Positions 26,664-35,368 of a stretch of 64,000 bases of DNA are shown piece by piece. Where the stretch lies: positions 403,908 to 467,907 of the forward strand of contig NZ_MJUX01000004.1 in NCBI RefSeq assembly GCF_001927245.1. The letters are read 5' to 3'. The position numbers and the translations under genes were made by a program. Each line of letters starts with the position of its first letter. The first letter of the stretch is position 1. The notes below the pieces were generated by a model. That model worked only from the letters and a program-made list of their open reading frames with translations, did no database searches and was not told where the DNA came from. This stretch comes from Acuticoccus yangtzensis. Lineage in GTDB: Bacteria > Pseudomonadota > Alphaproteobacteria > Rhizobiales > Amorphaceae.

Positions 26664-28193
26664 TTAGGTTAAGGGCGGATCGTCCATTCCATCCAGGAAT
26701 GTCTTGGCCGACTGGCGGATCGCCGCCACGCGATCATCGTCCATCTTGTCCAACGTGCGGTAGATCATCCCGACACGCGGGTTGCGCGCCAGCCTCTCGC
26801 GCGCCTCCATCAGGAAGTTCCAGTAGAGGTAGTTGAAGGGACAGGCCTCCTCGCCCACCTTCGCCTTCACGTCGTACCGGCAACCGCCACAATAATCGCT
26901 CATCCTGTCGATATAACTTCCCGACGCCGCATAAGGTTTGGATGCGAACACGCCGCCGTCGGCGAAGATCGCCATGCCGTGAACATTGGGAAGCTCCACC
27001 CACTCATAGGCATCGGCATAGACGACGAGATACCATTCCTCGATCTCCGCCGGAGCGATGCCGGCAAGGAGCGCGAAGTTGCCCGTCACCATCAGCCGCT
27101 GAATGTGGTGGGCATAGGCGTGGTCGCGGGTGGCGCCGATCGCCTCGGCCATGCAGCGCATGTCCGTTTCGCCCGTCCAGTAGAAGGACGGCAGTGGCCG
27201 CGCGGCGCCGAGCGCGTTGGTGTCCCGATAGGCCGGCATCTTCAGCCAGTAGACGCCGCGGATGAACTCACGCCAGCCCAGAATCTGCCGCACGAAGCCC
27301 TCCACAGCGTTGAGCGGCGCCGCCCCCGCCTCCCACGCGGCGACGGCCCGGTCCACCACCTCGCGTGGGCGCAAGAGGCCGCAATTGATCATCGGCGACA
27401 GCAGCGAATGGAAAAGGTGCGGCTCGCCCGCCTTCATCGCGTCCTGAAAATCGCCGAAGGTCGGCAGGCACGTGTCGACGAAGGCGTCGAGCGCAACCAG
27501 CGCGTCACCCCGCGTCACCGGCCAGTCGAACGCCTCCAGCGTGCCGAAATGGTCGGCGAACTCCTCCGCCACGAAGGCGATCACCTCGGCGGTCACCTCA
27601 TCGGGCGGGAAGGACGGGCGCGCGGGCGCGGCGGCCCCCTTCGGCAGCGCCTTGCGGTTCTCCTGATCGTAGTTCCACCGCTCGCCCGCCGGATTGCCGT
27701 CCTCGTCCATCAGGATGCCCGTGGTGCGGCGCAAATCGCGGTAGAAATATTCCATCCGCAATTCTTTGCGCCCCTCGGCGAAGCGGCGAAAATCGCTGTG
27801 GTCGGCGAAGAAGCGGTCGTCGGAGCGGATCTCCACCGGCACGCCCGCCGCCGCCTCGAACCCGCGCATCTCCTCGAGCACGCGCCATTCTCCCGGTTCG
27901 GTGACGACGACGCGGGTCGCGCCATGCGCCTTCACCGCCGCCACCACCGCCTCGGTGAACGTGGCGTGGCGGCCGTAGCGGCGATAGTCGACGACGTATC
28001 CGTCCGCCTCGAGCCCGGCGAAGAAGTGCCGCATGGCGCTGAACAGGAAGGCGATTTTCTGCTTGTGGTGGCGCACATAGGTGGCCTCGGCGGCGACCTC
28101 GCAGCCCAGCACCACGTCGCCCGGCGCGAGGTCCGCCAGCGCGGACACGTTGCGGTCCAGCTGATCGCCGAGCACGAAGCGCAGCACCGTCAT
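26664..28193 (-). CDS. phrB: Iron-sulfur (6-4) photolyase / FeS-BCP cryptochrome
   Basis: Light-driven repair of (6-4) photoproducts, or a light-sensing relative. 509 residues of the DPRP family: antenna domain MTVLRFVLGDQLDRNVSAL, YVRHHKQKIAFLFSAMRHF, and a C-terminal FAD/Fe-S half. Cysteines at 347, 435, 438 and 451 (MRCMAEA, YCGGC, ACPFNYLYW) keep exactly the spacing I recall for the [4Fe-4S] ligands of Agrobacterium PhrB (350, 438, 441, 454). It follows a uracil-DNA glycosylase gene on the same strand, forming a DNA-repair pair. Confidence 0.93.
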   Translation of the reverse strand: MTVLRFVLGDQLDRNVSALADLAPGDVVLGCEVAAEATYVRHHKQKIAFLFSAMRHFFAGLEADGYVVDYRRYGRHATFTEAVVAAVKAHGATRVVVTEPGEWRVLEEMRGFEAAAGVPVEIRSDDRFFADHSDFRRFAEGRKELRMEYFYRDLRRTTGILMDEDGNPAGERWNYDQENRKALPKGAAAPARPSFPPDEVTAEVIAFVAEEFADHFGTLEAFDWPVTRGDALVALDAFVDTCLPTFGDFQDAMKAGEPHLFHSLLSPMINCGLLRPREVVDRAVAAWEAGAAPLNAVEGFVRQILGWREFIRGVYWLKMPAYRDTNALGAARPLPSFYWTGETDMRCMAEAIGATRDHAYAHHIQRLMVTGNFALLAGIAPAEIEEWYLVVYADAYEWVELPNVHGMAIFADGGVFASKPYAASGSYIDRMSDYCGGCRYDVKAKVGEEACPFNYLYWNFLMEARERLARNPRVGMIYRTLDKMDDDRVAAIRQSAKTFLDGMDDPPLT

Positions 28194-28256
28194 CCTCGCC
28201 CCTTCCTTGGATTGCGGACCGTCGCAATTAGCGCCGCCGGCGGGCGTGGCGAGGGG

Positions 28257-29048
28257 TCAGGCCGGCGCGGCCAGGATCGCGGCGATGCGCGCGCGCAGGT
28301 CCGGCAGGTGCTCGGCCTCGAACCACGGGTTCTTCTTCAGCCACGCATTGTTGCGCCAGGACGGGTGCGGCAACGCCATGACGGTGCGCGGCGCGGTCCT
28401 CTCGGCAATCTCGCGCCAGGCGCCGACGATGGCGGTCAACGACAGGCGCCGCGTCTCGGGCAGGTGGTAGGCGAGCGAGTAGCGGCCGATGCACAGGAGC
28501 AGCCGGAGCGAGGGCATCGCGGCGAACACTTCGTCGTGCCAGGTGGCGCGGCATTCGGTGCGCGGCGGCAGGTCGCCTCCCGCTTTGTCGTAGCCCGGAA
28601 AGCAGAAACCCATGGGGATGATGGCGACCTGGGCCGGGTCGTAGAAGGTCGCCTCGGAAAGGCCCATCCAGGCGCGCAGGCGCACGCCCGACGGGTCGAA
28701 GAAGGGCCGCCCCGCCATATGGGCGCGGTTGCCCGGCGCCTGACTGCATATGGCGATGCGGGCGGTGGGCGAGATCTGGAAGATCGGCCGCGGCGTGTGC
28801 GGCAATGGCGCACCGAGCGGGCGGTCGGCGCAGATCCGGCACACGGCCATGGCCCCGGTGAGCTTGGCCAGCGCCGGATCGCCCGCCGCGGCCGCGCAGG
28901 AGCGGGTCGCCGCCTCCGTCACGGCCGGCCCGGTGAACGCACCCGCGCGGCGCTGCGCGCGTTGCCGGCGCGGCGTGTCGGCCGGGCCGGGTGCTTCGGT
29001 GCGGCGGGGCGTGTCGGCGCGGCGGGGCGTGTCGGTGGGACGGGGCAT
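28257..29048 (-). CDS. Uracil-DNA glycosylase superfamily protein
   Basis: Likely base-excision enzyme of the UDG superfamily. 263 residues. Motif 1 is CSQAPGNRAHMAGRPFFDPSG and motif 2 is LPHPSWRNNAW; PMGFCFPG and GDLPPRTEC are typical of the group. CRICADRP near residue 68 adds cysteines, but an Fe-S cluster is not certain. The first 30 residues are a repeat-derived extension (DTPRRA, DTPRRT, EAPGPA, DTPRRQ). The ATG at 29048 has GGAG 5 nt upstream. Usually such proteins start near residue 55 here. Confidence 0.82.
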   Translation of the reverse strand: MPRPTDTPRRADTPRRTEAPGPADTPRRQRAQRRAGAFTGPAVTEAATRSCAAAAGDPALAKLTGAMAVCRICADRPLGAPLPHTPRPIFQISPTARIAICSQAPGNRAHMAGRPFFDPSGVRLRAWMGLSEATFYDPAQVAIIPMGFCFPGYDKAGGDLPPRTECRATWHDEVFAAMPSLRLLLCIGRYSLAYHLPETRRLSLTAIVGAWREIAERTAPRTVMALPHPSWRNNAWLKKNPWFEAEHLPDLRARIAAILAAPA

Positions 29049-29102
29049 CTCGGCTCCGGCGGGCCTATGAGGTCGCAAGCTTCGGCGGCATGCTGCGGTG
29101 GG

Positions 29103-30119
29103 TCAGGCGGGGCCGTCCACCCCCGCCTCGGCGAAGGTCGCCATGCCCGAATGGCAGGCTGCCGCCGCCTTCACGATCGACATGGCGAGCGCCGCACCCG
29201 TCCCCTCGCCGAGCCGCATGCCGAGATCCAAGAGCGGCGCCACGCCGAGCGCATCGAGGGCTCGTCCGTGCGCCGTCTCGGCCGAGCGGTGGGCGAAGAG
29301 GCAATGGCTGATCGCGGACGGGTCCATCGCATGCACCACGACGGCGGCGGAGGTGGCGACGAAGCCGTCGATCACCACCGGGACGCTCTGCGTGCGCGAA
29401 GCGAGGATCGCGCCGACCATCGCCGCGATCTCCCGCCCGCCGAGGCGCATCAGGATCCTGAGCGGGTCCCGCTCGCCGGCGATGCGCGCGACGGCGGCGT
29501 CCACCGCCACGGCCTTGGCGGTCAGCGCTGCGCCGGTGACGCCGGTGCCGGGGCCGACCCACTCGGCCCCCGTGCCTCCGAGAATGGCAGCGCACAGGGC
29601 GGCGGCCACGGTGGTGTTGCCGATCCCCATCTCGCCGAGGCCGAGGAGGTCGACCCGGTTGGCCGTCGCCTCCAGCCCGAAGGCCATCGTCGCGGCGGTG
29701 TCACGCTCGGAGGCGAAGGCGTCCGTCTCGACGATGTCGCCGGTCGGTACGTCCACCGCGAGGTCGAACACCGAGAGGCCGATGCCGTAGGCGCCGCAGA
29801 TCTGGTTGATCGCCGCCTTGCCGGCGCGGAAGTTGGCCAACATCTGCCCGTTCACGCTGGACGGGAAGGCCGACACGCCGCGCTCGGCCACACCGTGGCT
29901 GGCGGCGAAGACGACGACGCGCGGGTGATCGACCTTCGGCGGGGCGCGCCCGGTAACGGCGGTCAGCCATGCGGCGATCTCCTCCAGCCGCCCCAGCGAT
30001 CCGGCGGGCTTGGTGAGGGTCGCCTCGCGCGCCGCGGTGGCGGCGACGGCGGCGGCGGTGTCGGGCGAAGGGGTGTGCGCGAGCGCGCGGAAATCGTCGA
30101 ACGGCGAAGTCTGGGTCAC
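29103..30119 (-). CDS. cobT: Nicotinate-nucleotide-dimethylbenzimidazole phosphoribosyltransferase
   Basis: Makes alpha-ribazole phosphate, the lower-ligand precursor of cobalamin. 338 residues with KPAGSLGRLE, FAASHGVAERGVSAFP, GEMGIGNTT and the catalytic-glutamate motif LGEGTGAALAM. It shares a strand and short gaps (9 bp) with the aspartic protease and cobS genes, so the nucleotide-loop assembly step is co-transcribed. Confidence 0.96.
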   Translation of the reverse strand: MTQTSPFDDFRALAHTPSPDTAAAVAATAAREATLTKPAGSLGRLEEIAAWLTAVTGRAPPKVDHPRVVVFAASHGVAERGVSAFPSSVNGQMLANFRAGKAAINQICGAYGIGLSVFDLAVDVPTGDIVETDAFASERDTAATMAFGLEATANRVDLLGLGEMGIGNTTVAAALCAAILGGTGAEWVGPGTGVTGAALTAKAVAVDAAVARIAGERDPLRILMRLGGREIAAMVGAILASRTQSVPVVIDGFVATSAAVVVHAMDPSAISHCLFAHRSAETAHGRALDALGVAPLLDLGMRLGEGTGAALAMSIVKAAAACHSGMATFAEAGVDGPA

Positions 30120-30128
30120 GAAGGAACT

Positions 30129-30857
30129 TTAAGGGTTGAGAACGAGGCGGTCGCGGCGCACTTCGTACCCCTCGAGCCGGTTGAGAAAGGTCATGCCGAG
30201 GAGGCTTGAGTCAAGGTCGCCGGGCTTTGCGACCGCCGCGCGCACGTCCTCCACCGTGATCCCGCCGATCGAGATCTCCGACAGCCGCACCGGAGCGACC
30301 TGAGTCATGCCGTTCGCGGTCATGACGGGGATGCGGTAGTCCAGCCGCTCCCCGTGGAAGCCGGCGCGGCGGGCGTCGGCGGCGGAGAGGACGACGGTGC
30401 TCGCCCCGGTGTCGAACAAAAAGGTGATCGGCGTGTCGCCCACCTCCCCGGCGAGAACGAACTGGCCGCCGAAGCCGCGGTGAACGGTCACGCTCTCGCC
30501 CCGCGTGATCGGCGTTCCGGGCATCAGCACCGAGATCATGTCCCGCCCGACGCCCTCCAGATGATGGCGGTAGGTGTAGCCCATGACGACGAGGACGAAG
30601 ATGGCGATCCACAAGACCGCGGTGCGGATGAGCTCGCCGATGCGCACCTGCCGCGCGGCGAAGACGACGACGAGCAGCACGGCGAGGATGATGACGAGCT
30701 TCACCGCCATCGGTCCGGAGTTGTCGATGGAGACGATATCGGGCGAGGCTCCCGCAGGCGACTGGGCCGCGGCGGGCAACATGGCGGCCGTCAGCAGCGC
30801 CAACCCGGCGATTCCCGTCCGGAAAAATGTTGCCGCCGCCTTTGCCGTCAAACCCAT
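30129..30857 (-). CDS. Membrane-anchored retropepsin-like aspartic protease (clan AA)
   Basis: 242 residues: signal or anchor (MGLTAKAAATFFRTGIAGL), two further hydrophobic segments (about 50-68 and 78-93), then a soluble domain. That domain has one retropepsin active-site motif, FLFDTGASTVVLS, with a hydrophobic flap region, matching the TIGR02281-type family. With one Asp per chain it must act as a dimer. The ATG at 30857 follows a GGGGG stretch and is 14 bp after cobS. No obvious link to cobalamin synthesis; the placement is probably operonic convenience. Confidence 0.85.
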   Translation of the reverse strand: MGLTAKAAATFFRTGIAGLALLTAAMLPAAAQSPAGASPDIVSIDNSGPMAVKLVIILAVLLVVVFAARQVRIGELIRTAVLWIAIFVLVVMGYTYRHHLEGVGRDMISVLMPGTPITRGESVTVHRGFGGQFVLAGEVGDTPITFLFDTGASTVVLSAADARRAGFHGERLDYRIPVMTANGMTQVAPVRLSEISIGGITVEDVRAAVAKPGDLDSSLLGMTFLNRLEGYEVRRDRLVLNP

Positions 30858-30871
30858 GCCACCCCCGCCCT

Positions 30872-31633
30872 CTAGGGCAGAGAGATAGTGAAGGCGGCCA
30901 AATATGAAAGGTCGGCCATGACCACTGCGGCGCCGATGACGTCGCCCGTATGACCGCGGATCTTGGAATCGGCGAGGCTGGCGACGCCCTTGGCAGCGGC
31001 CGCGGCGGCCATCGCGCCGAGGAAGAATCCGAGCGGCGAAATGAGGAGCGTGAGCACCGCGGTGACACCGATGGCGATGAAGATGGCGGCCCGGAACTCG
31101 CGCGCGCTGGGGCGGCCCATGGTGGCGGCGAGACCGCCGGGGCGCGCGTTGGGCAGACCCGCCCACGGGAACAGCGCCACCGCGCGCGCCGCCGCCGCCG
31201 CCGCCGCGAAGACCGGCAGCGCCCACCCGCCGAGCGCGGTGACGAGATCGGCCAGAAGCGCCACCTTCAGCCCCACCGCGCCGACGAGGCCGAGCACGCC
31301 GTAGGTGCCGATGCGGCTGTCGGCCATGATCTCCAGCCGCCGGGACAGGGTCGAGCCGCCCCAAAATCCGTCGCAGCAGTCGGCGAGCCCATCCTCGTGC
31401 AGCGCGCCGGTGACGATGACGAGGCCCATCACCGTAATGAAGGCGGCGGCGAATGACGACAGGCCGAACCACAGGCCGAGCGCGCCGAGGAGCGCCGGGC
31501 CGAGCGCGATGAGCGCACCCGCGACGGGCAGCACCCACACGGACCGGGCGAGCGAAACGCCCTGCGGATAAGGCACCGGCAGGCGGGAATAGAAGGCGAC
31601 CGTCGCGCGGATCGCGGAGAATGCGGGCGTCAT
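30872..31633 (-). CDS. cobS: Adenosylcobinamide-GDP ribazoletransferase (cobalamin synthase)
   Basis: Inner-membrane enzyme joining adenosylcobinamide-GDP and alpha-ribazole to complete cobalamin. 253 residues, polytopic. Metal-binding HEDGLADCCDGFWGG and RRLEIMADSRIGTYG are diagnostic, as is SKIRGHTGD near the C-terminus. No cobalamin riboswitch was found upstream. The 338 bp before it hold a repeat ORF rather than a promoter-like region. Confidence 0.95.
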   Translation of the reverse strand: MTPAFSAIRATVAFYSRLPVPYPQGVSLARSVWVLPVAGALIALGPALLGALGLWFGLSSFAAAFITVMGLVIVTGALHEDGLADCCDGFWGGSTLSRRLEIMADSRIGTYGVLGLVGAVGLKVALLADLVTALGGWALPVFAAAAAAARAVALFPWAGLPNARPGGLAATMGRPSAREFRAAIFIAIGVTAVLTLLISPLGFFLGAMAAAAAAKGVASLADSKIRGHTGDVIGAAVVMADLSYLAAFTISLP

Positions 31634-31642
31634 GTGCGGGCG

Positions 31643-31975
31643 TCAGGTTCGAGGCGTGGGGGGCGAAGCGGCTTGGCGGAGCGGCGCGGGGCGGCGGGTT
31701 GTGATGCGGTCTGCCGTCGAGCGGTCAGTCGCCCGGCGGCCAATCGCCCGGCAGTGGAGCGCCGGGCGGCAGGTCATGCCGAGTCCGGTGTCGGGGCGTC
31801 CGGTCAGGGTGCGGCCGGCTACGAGGCGTCCGGTCACAGCGCGTCCAGTCATGGTGTGGCCGATCGTGGGGCGTCCGGTCGTCGAGCGGCCCGTCGTCGG
31901 CCGGTCAGCCGCCCCGCGGCGGAGCGCCGGGTGCGACGGCAATGGATGGGCCGGCGACGGCACGCGGTGCGTCAT
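31643..31975 (-). CDS. Repeat-encoded ORF coupled to dusA, doubtful gene
   Basis: 110 codons. The ATG overlaps the dusA stop (ATGA), the arrangement used by real coupled genes in this window, and the frame stays open almost to cobS. The product is mostly five-residue units such as TTGRS TTGRP TIGHT MTGRA VTGRL, decaying toward the C-terminus, with no fold expected. The opposite strand is also open. It may be translated but non-functional, or be spacer DNA expanded by 15-bp repeats. This accounts for the whole 338-bp gap. Confidence 0.3.
   Translation of the reverse strand: MTHRVPSPAHPLPSHPALRRGAADRPTTGRSTTGRPTIGHTMTGRAVTGRLVAGRTLTGRPDTGLGMTCRPALHCRAIGRRATDRSTADRITTRRPAPLRQAASPPTPRT
31690..31925. 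repeat. Degenerate 15-bp tandem repeats between dusA and cobS
   Basis: About 15 decayed units around a GGCGTCCGGTC-like core give the xTGRx pentapeptides on the minus strand. Best conserved near 31795-31905. Confidence 0.55.
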
Positions 31976-32958
31976 GCGGCGAGGGCGCGGCGGGCCGCGG
32001 CCCGTGCCGCCTCGTCCTCCAGACGGTCGAGCGCGCCGGCGAGGACGTGCGGCCCCGCCTCGGCCCGGTGGCCCTCCTCCGACAAGGTACGGCGAAACTG
32101 GCGCGCGCCGGGTTCACCGTGGAAGAGCCCCAGCAGCGGCTTCAGCACCGGGGCAAGGCGCCCGCCCCCGTCGCACCAGCGCGCGGCATAATCCACTATC
32201 GACCGCGCCACGGCGATCCGCTCGGCCAGGGCGCCGCGCCCGGCGAGCTCGGCGAGAAGACCCGGCCGCTGATAGGCGGCGCGGCCGATCATCACCCCGT
32301 CCACCACGGCGAGCTGCTCGGCCACCGCCGCCGCGTCGCCGATCCCGCCATTGATGCCGACGAAAGTGGACAGCCGCGCATGCAGCCGGTGGACGCGGCC
32401 GTAGTCGAGTGGCGGAATGTCCCGGTTCTGCGCCGGCGAGAGGCCCTCCAGCCAAGCCTTGCGCGCATGCACCCAGATGGCCGAAACGCCCGCGGCCACC
32501 GCCCGGTCGGCCACGGCGTCTAGCGCGGTCTCGATGTCCTGATCGTCCACCCCCAGGCGGCACTTGAGCGAGACCGGCAGGCCGCCCTCGCCCATGGCCG
32601 CCAGACAGTCGCCGACCCGCTCCGGCTCGCGCATCAGGCACGCCCCGAAGGCGCCGCCCTGCACCCGGTCCGACGGGCAGCCGACATTGAGGTTCACCTC
32701 GTCGTAGCCCCATTCGGCGGCAATGCGCGACGCCTCGGCCAGCTCGCGCGGGTCGTTGCCGCCGAGCTGCAGCACCAGCGGATGCTCCTCCGCGTCATAG
32801 TCCAACAGGCGGGCGCGGTCGCCGAAGATGACCGCCTTCGCCGTCACCATCTCGGTGAAGAGGAGAAGGTCCGGGTTCAGGCGGCGGTGGACGACACGGC
32901 AATGGCGGTCGGTCCAATCCATCATCGGGGCGACGGCGATTTGACGTGTCACGGGCAT
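31972..32958 (-). CDS. dusA: tRNA-dihydrouridine(20/20a) synthase
   Basis: FMN enzyme that reduces uridine 20/20a in the tRNA D-loop. 328 residues: N-terminal APMMDWTDRHCR, FMN-site VLQLGGNDP, catalytic-cysteine stretch NLNVGCPSDRVQGGAFGACL and IWVHARKAWL, with the C-terminal helical tRNA-binding domain. The DusA-specific GGAFGA supports the subfamily. First gene of the minus-strand train running to 25.8 kb. Confidence 0.95.
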   Translation of the reverse strand: MPVTRQIAVAPMMDWTDRHCRVVHRRLNPDLLLFTEMVTAKAVIFGDRARLLDYDAEEHPLVLQLGGNDPRELAEASRIAAEWGYDEVNLNVGCPSDRVQGGAFGACLMREPERVGDCLAAMGEGGLPVSLKCRLGVDDQDIETALDAVADRAVAAGVSAIWVHARKAWLEGLSPAQNRDIPPLDYGRVHRLHARLSTFVGINGGIGDAAAVAEQLAVVDGVMIGRAAYQRPGLLAELAGRGALAERIAVARSIVDYAARWCDGGGRLAPVLKPLLGLFHGEPGARQFRRTLSEEGHRAEAGPHVLAGALDRLEDEAARAAARRALAA

Positions 32959-33240
32959 CCACTAGCGGTCGGGGGTTCGCCTTCATATCGTCACCCGGCG
33001 CCCGGAGCGAACACCCGGACGCGACTTTTTCGCCAAAAGGTCAGGGACCGGCTGCACGATTTCGCGTCACGCTGTCCGCCGCACGTCACGCCGCTGACCG
33101 CATGGGACACGCGCCTTGCAGCGCTCGCCTTTCGTCCAGCGCCGTGCGCCTGCCGCGCCTCGCTCCTAACCTTCGCCGCGCATGATCGCAGAAGGCAACC
33201 GATTAAAGTCGTCATACGTCAATGAAGCGAGGACACAGCC

Positions 33241-34638
33241 ATGACGCCGACGATGAGCTTCCCCCGCGTGACCGGGTTGGCCCAGACCATCTTCTCGGGG
33301 CTTCCGTCCATTGCCGTGCTGGGGCTCGGGCGTGGCGGCACGGTGGCCGCGGCGTGCCTCGCCAGCGCCGGGCACCGCGTCCACGCCGCCGACACAGACC
33401 CCGCGCGGGTCACGACGTTGAACGAGGGGCGCTCACCGGTGGACGAGACCGGCCTCTTCGCCCTCATCGAAAGGACGCGGCACGCAGACCGGCTGACCGC
33501 CACGACCTCGGTCGCCGACGCGGTCGCCGCCGCCGAACTCTCCATCATCGCCCTCGACCTGGAAGAGGACGGGGCGGGCCAACCGGACACGACGCCGCTG
33601 CTTCTGCTGGCCGACCGCATCGGCGAAGGCCTCGCCCGGCGGCGCGACTACCACGTGATCGTGATGCGGACGCCCGTTCCCGCGGGCACCACCATGGGTG
33701 CGCTCGTGCCTCGGATCGAGGCGGCATCCGGCCTCGCCGCCGGGGTGGATTTCGGCGTCGCCTTCGTGCCGGACTTCGTGCGCCCCGGTCACGCGGTGTC
33801 GGATTTCCGGGACCCGGCGAAGACGGTGATCGGCGCATCCGACCGGCGCGCGTCCGCCCTCGTCGAGCGGGTCTACTCGGTGTTCGACCCCCTGCCCACG
33901 CTGACCACGATCACCATCGCCGAAATGATGAAGACTATCGACGGGGCGTGGCAGGTCGCGGGACGGCCCTTTGTGGCGGCGGGCGGCTCGGTGCGCCATC
34001 CCTTCGGCATCGCCGCCGCGACCGCCGAACCCGTTCGCCCGATCGTGCCGGCGGCTGCCTTCGGCCCTTCGGCGGCCGCTGTCCTCGTCCCGCCGGAGGA
34101 GGAGGTAGAGGTGGAGGTGGAGGACGATCCCGGGCCCGCCGAGGACGCGCCGGTCTGTCAGTTGCAGCAGGTGATGGAGATCGTCGCGCAGGCGAGGTCA
34201 TGGGCGCCCGTGCGGGTCGGCATCGTGGGATTGCCGCTGAAGGCGGGCGCGCCCGGCGACAGCGCGATTTTCGACGTCATCGCCGAACTGAAGGAATGCG
34301 GCATCGACGTCGCGGTGCACGACGAGGATGTGACGACGGTGCTCCCGTTCGTCGACGACATCGCCATGCGCCGCCACTCCGGGCCGACGCTGAGGGCGCT
34401 CGCCTTCACGCTCGACGACATGATGATGCCCACGGCGCAGGATGTGGCCGAGTGGGCGGATGTTCTGATCCTCGCCCGTCCGTGCGCTCTTCACGACATC
34501 GGCGCCGTCGGCTGCCGGCTGGACGAGGTGGAGGAGAGCGGGGCCGGGCCGGAGAGGTTCGCGGCGCGCGCCGGGCTGATCCCGATCATCGACGCCTGCG
34601 CGCTGGATGATGCCGGACCGGAGTGCCGTTCCCACTGA
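33241..34638 (+). CDS. UDP-glucose/GDP-mannose dehydrogenase-like protein lacking the catalytic cysteine
   Basis: 465 residues with the three-domain layout of nucleotide-sugar dehydrogenases. NAD-binding VLGLGRGGTVAAACLASAGH is at 26-45, NEGRSPVDETGL at 61-72 and VMRTPVPAGTTMG at 141-153. VPDFVRPGHAVSDF stands where PEFLREG normally lies, and EMMKTIDGAW keeps the conserved lysine. The usual FGGSCLPKD is replaced by AAFGPSAAA (272-280), so the nucleophilic Cys is Ala, and an acidic insert follows. RVGIVGLPLKAGAPGD (325-340) is the C-terminal nucleotide-sugar domain. Without Cys the four-electron oxidation should fail, so I read it as a binding or regulatory pseudoenzyme. GAGGA 8 nt upstream. 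Confidence 0.75.
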   Translation: MTPTMSFPRVTGLAQTIFSGLPSIAVLGLGRGGTVAAACLASAGHRVHAADTDPARVTTLNEGRSPVDETGLFALIERTRHADRLTATTSVADAVAAAELSIIALDLEEDGAGQPDTTPLLLLADRIGEGLARRRDYHVIVMRTPVPAGTTMGALVPRIEAASGLAAGVDFGVAFVPDFVRPGHAVSDFRDPAKTVIGASDRRASALVERVYSVFDPLPTLTTITIAEMMKTIDGAWQVAGRPFVAAGGSVRHPFGIAAATAEPVRPIVPAAAFGPSAAAVLVPPEEEVEVEVEDDPGPAEDAPVCQLQQVMEIVAQARSWAPVRVGIVGLPLKAGAPGDSAIFDVIAELKECGIDVAVHDEDVTTVLPFVDDIAMRRHSGPTLRALAFTLDDMMMPTAQDVAEWADVLILARPCALHDIGAVGCRLDEVEESGAGPERFAARAGLIPIIDACALDDAGPECRSH

Positions 34639-34750
34639 GGAGGCGCCTCGCGTGACGCGCGGCACCATCCTTGGCCGCGCCCTTGGCTGCCGGCCCGGCG
34701 CGAGCGCTTCTTGCGGCCGGCCGGCTCCATGGGGCGCGCCGCCGACAGGG

Positions 34751-35368
34751 TCAGAACATGCCGGATTCCTTGGCGATCATCGCCGCGTGGGTGCGGTTAC
34801 GGGCGCCCAGTTTGCGGCCCAGCGTGCGCACGTGCAGCTTCACCGTTACCTCTGCGAGGCCGAGATCACGCGCGATCTCCTTGTTCGCTTGGCCGTTGCA
34901 CAACCCTTCCAGGACCTCCAACTCGCGCGGCGACAGCTTGTCCGCTAGGGGATGCGCCGCCTCCTCCGCCTCAGGCGCGGTCATGAAGGCGATCGGCGCA
35001 TATTGCTCGCCGGCCAGCATGAAGCGCACCGCGTGGACCAACGACTTGGCCGGCATCGACTTCGGCACGAACCCGGCCGCGCCCGCTTTCAGCGCCCCTT
35101 CGGCGATGCGCTTGTCGGCCGTCCCCGACATCAGCGCGACGGGAAGCGGCGCGTTCAACGCCATCGCCGCCGTCAGGCTGTCGAGTCCCTTCATTCCCGG
35201 CATCTGATAATCGAGCAGCACGAGGTCGAAGGGGCCGGTCGTGCGGATCGCCTCCGCCGCGCTCTCATAGTCGGAGACCGTGGTGAGCTCGAAGTCCCCT
35301 TCACGCTCGAGGAATGCGGCCAGCATGTCCCGCACCAGCTCGTGATCGTCGGCGACGAGCACCTTCAT
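34751..35368 (-). CDS. LuxR/FixJ-type (NarL family) response regulator
   Basis: 205 residues. The receiver domain (1-120) has acidic DDHE, phospho-acceptor LVLLDYQMPG and lysine VPKSMP. The C-terminal helix-turn-helix reads LSPRELEVLEGLCNGQANKEIARDL. Its ATG overlaps the kinase stop (ATGA), so it is surely the kinase's partner. Transcription factor in the cytoplasm; targets unknown. Confidence 0.93.
   Translation of the reverse strand: MKVLVADDHELVRDMLAAFLEREGDFELTTVSDYESAAEAIRTTGPFDLVLLDYQMPGMKGLDSLTAAMALNAPLPVALMSGTADKRIAEGALKAGAAGFVPKSMPAKSLVHAVRFMLAGEQYAPIAFMTAPEAEEAAHPLADKLSPRELEVLEGLCNGQANKEIARDLGLAEVTVKLHVRTLGRKLGARNRTHAAMIAKESGMF

Noticed and set aside
26660..26690. Second CtrA-like site (TTAACC near the photolyase stop)
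   Set aside because: The second half-site has a mismatch (GTAA) and the first overlaps a stop codon; too weak alone.
26979..30209. 1076-residue plus-strand ORF
   Set aside because: Covers photolyase, uracil-DNA glycosylase and cobT in antisense; His/Arg/Gly-rich with no fold.
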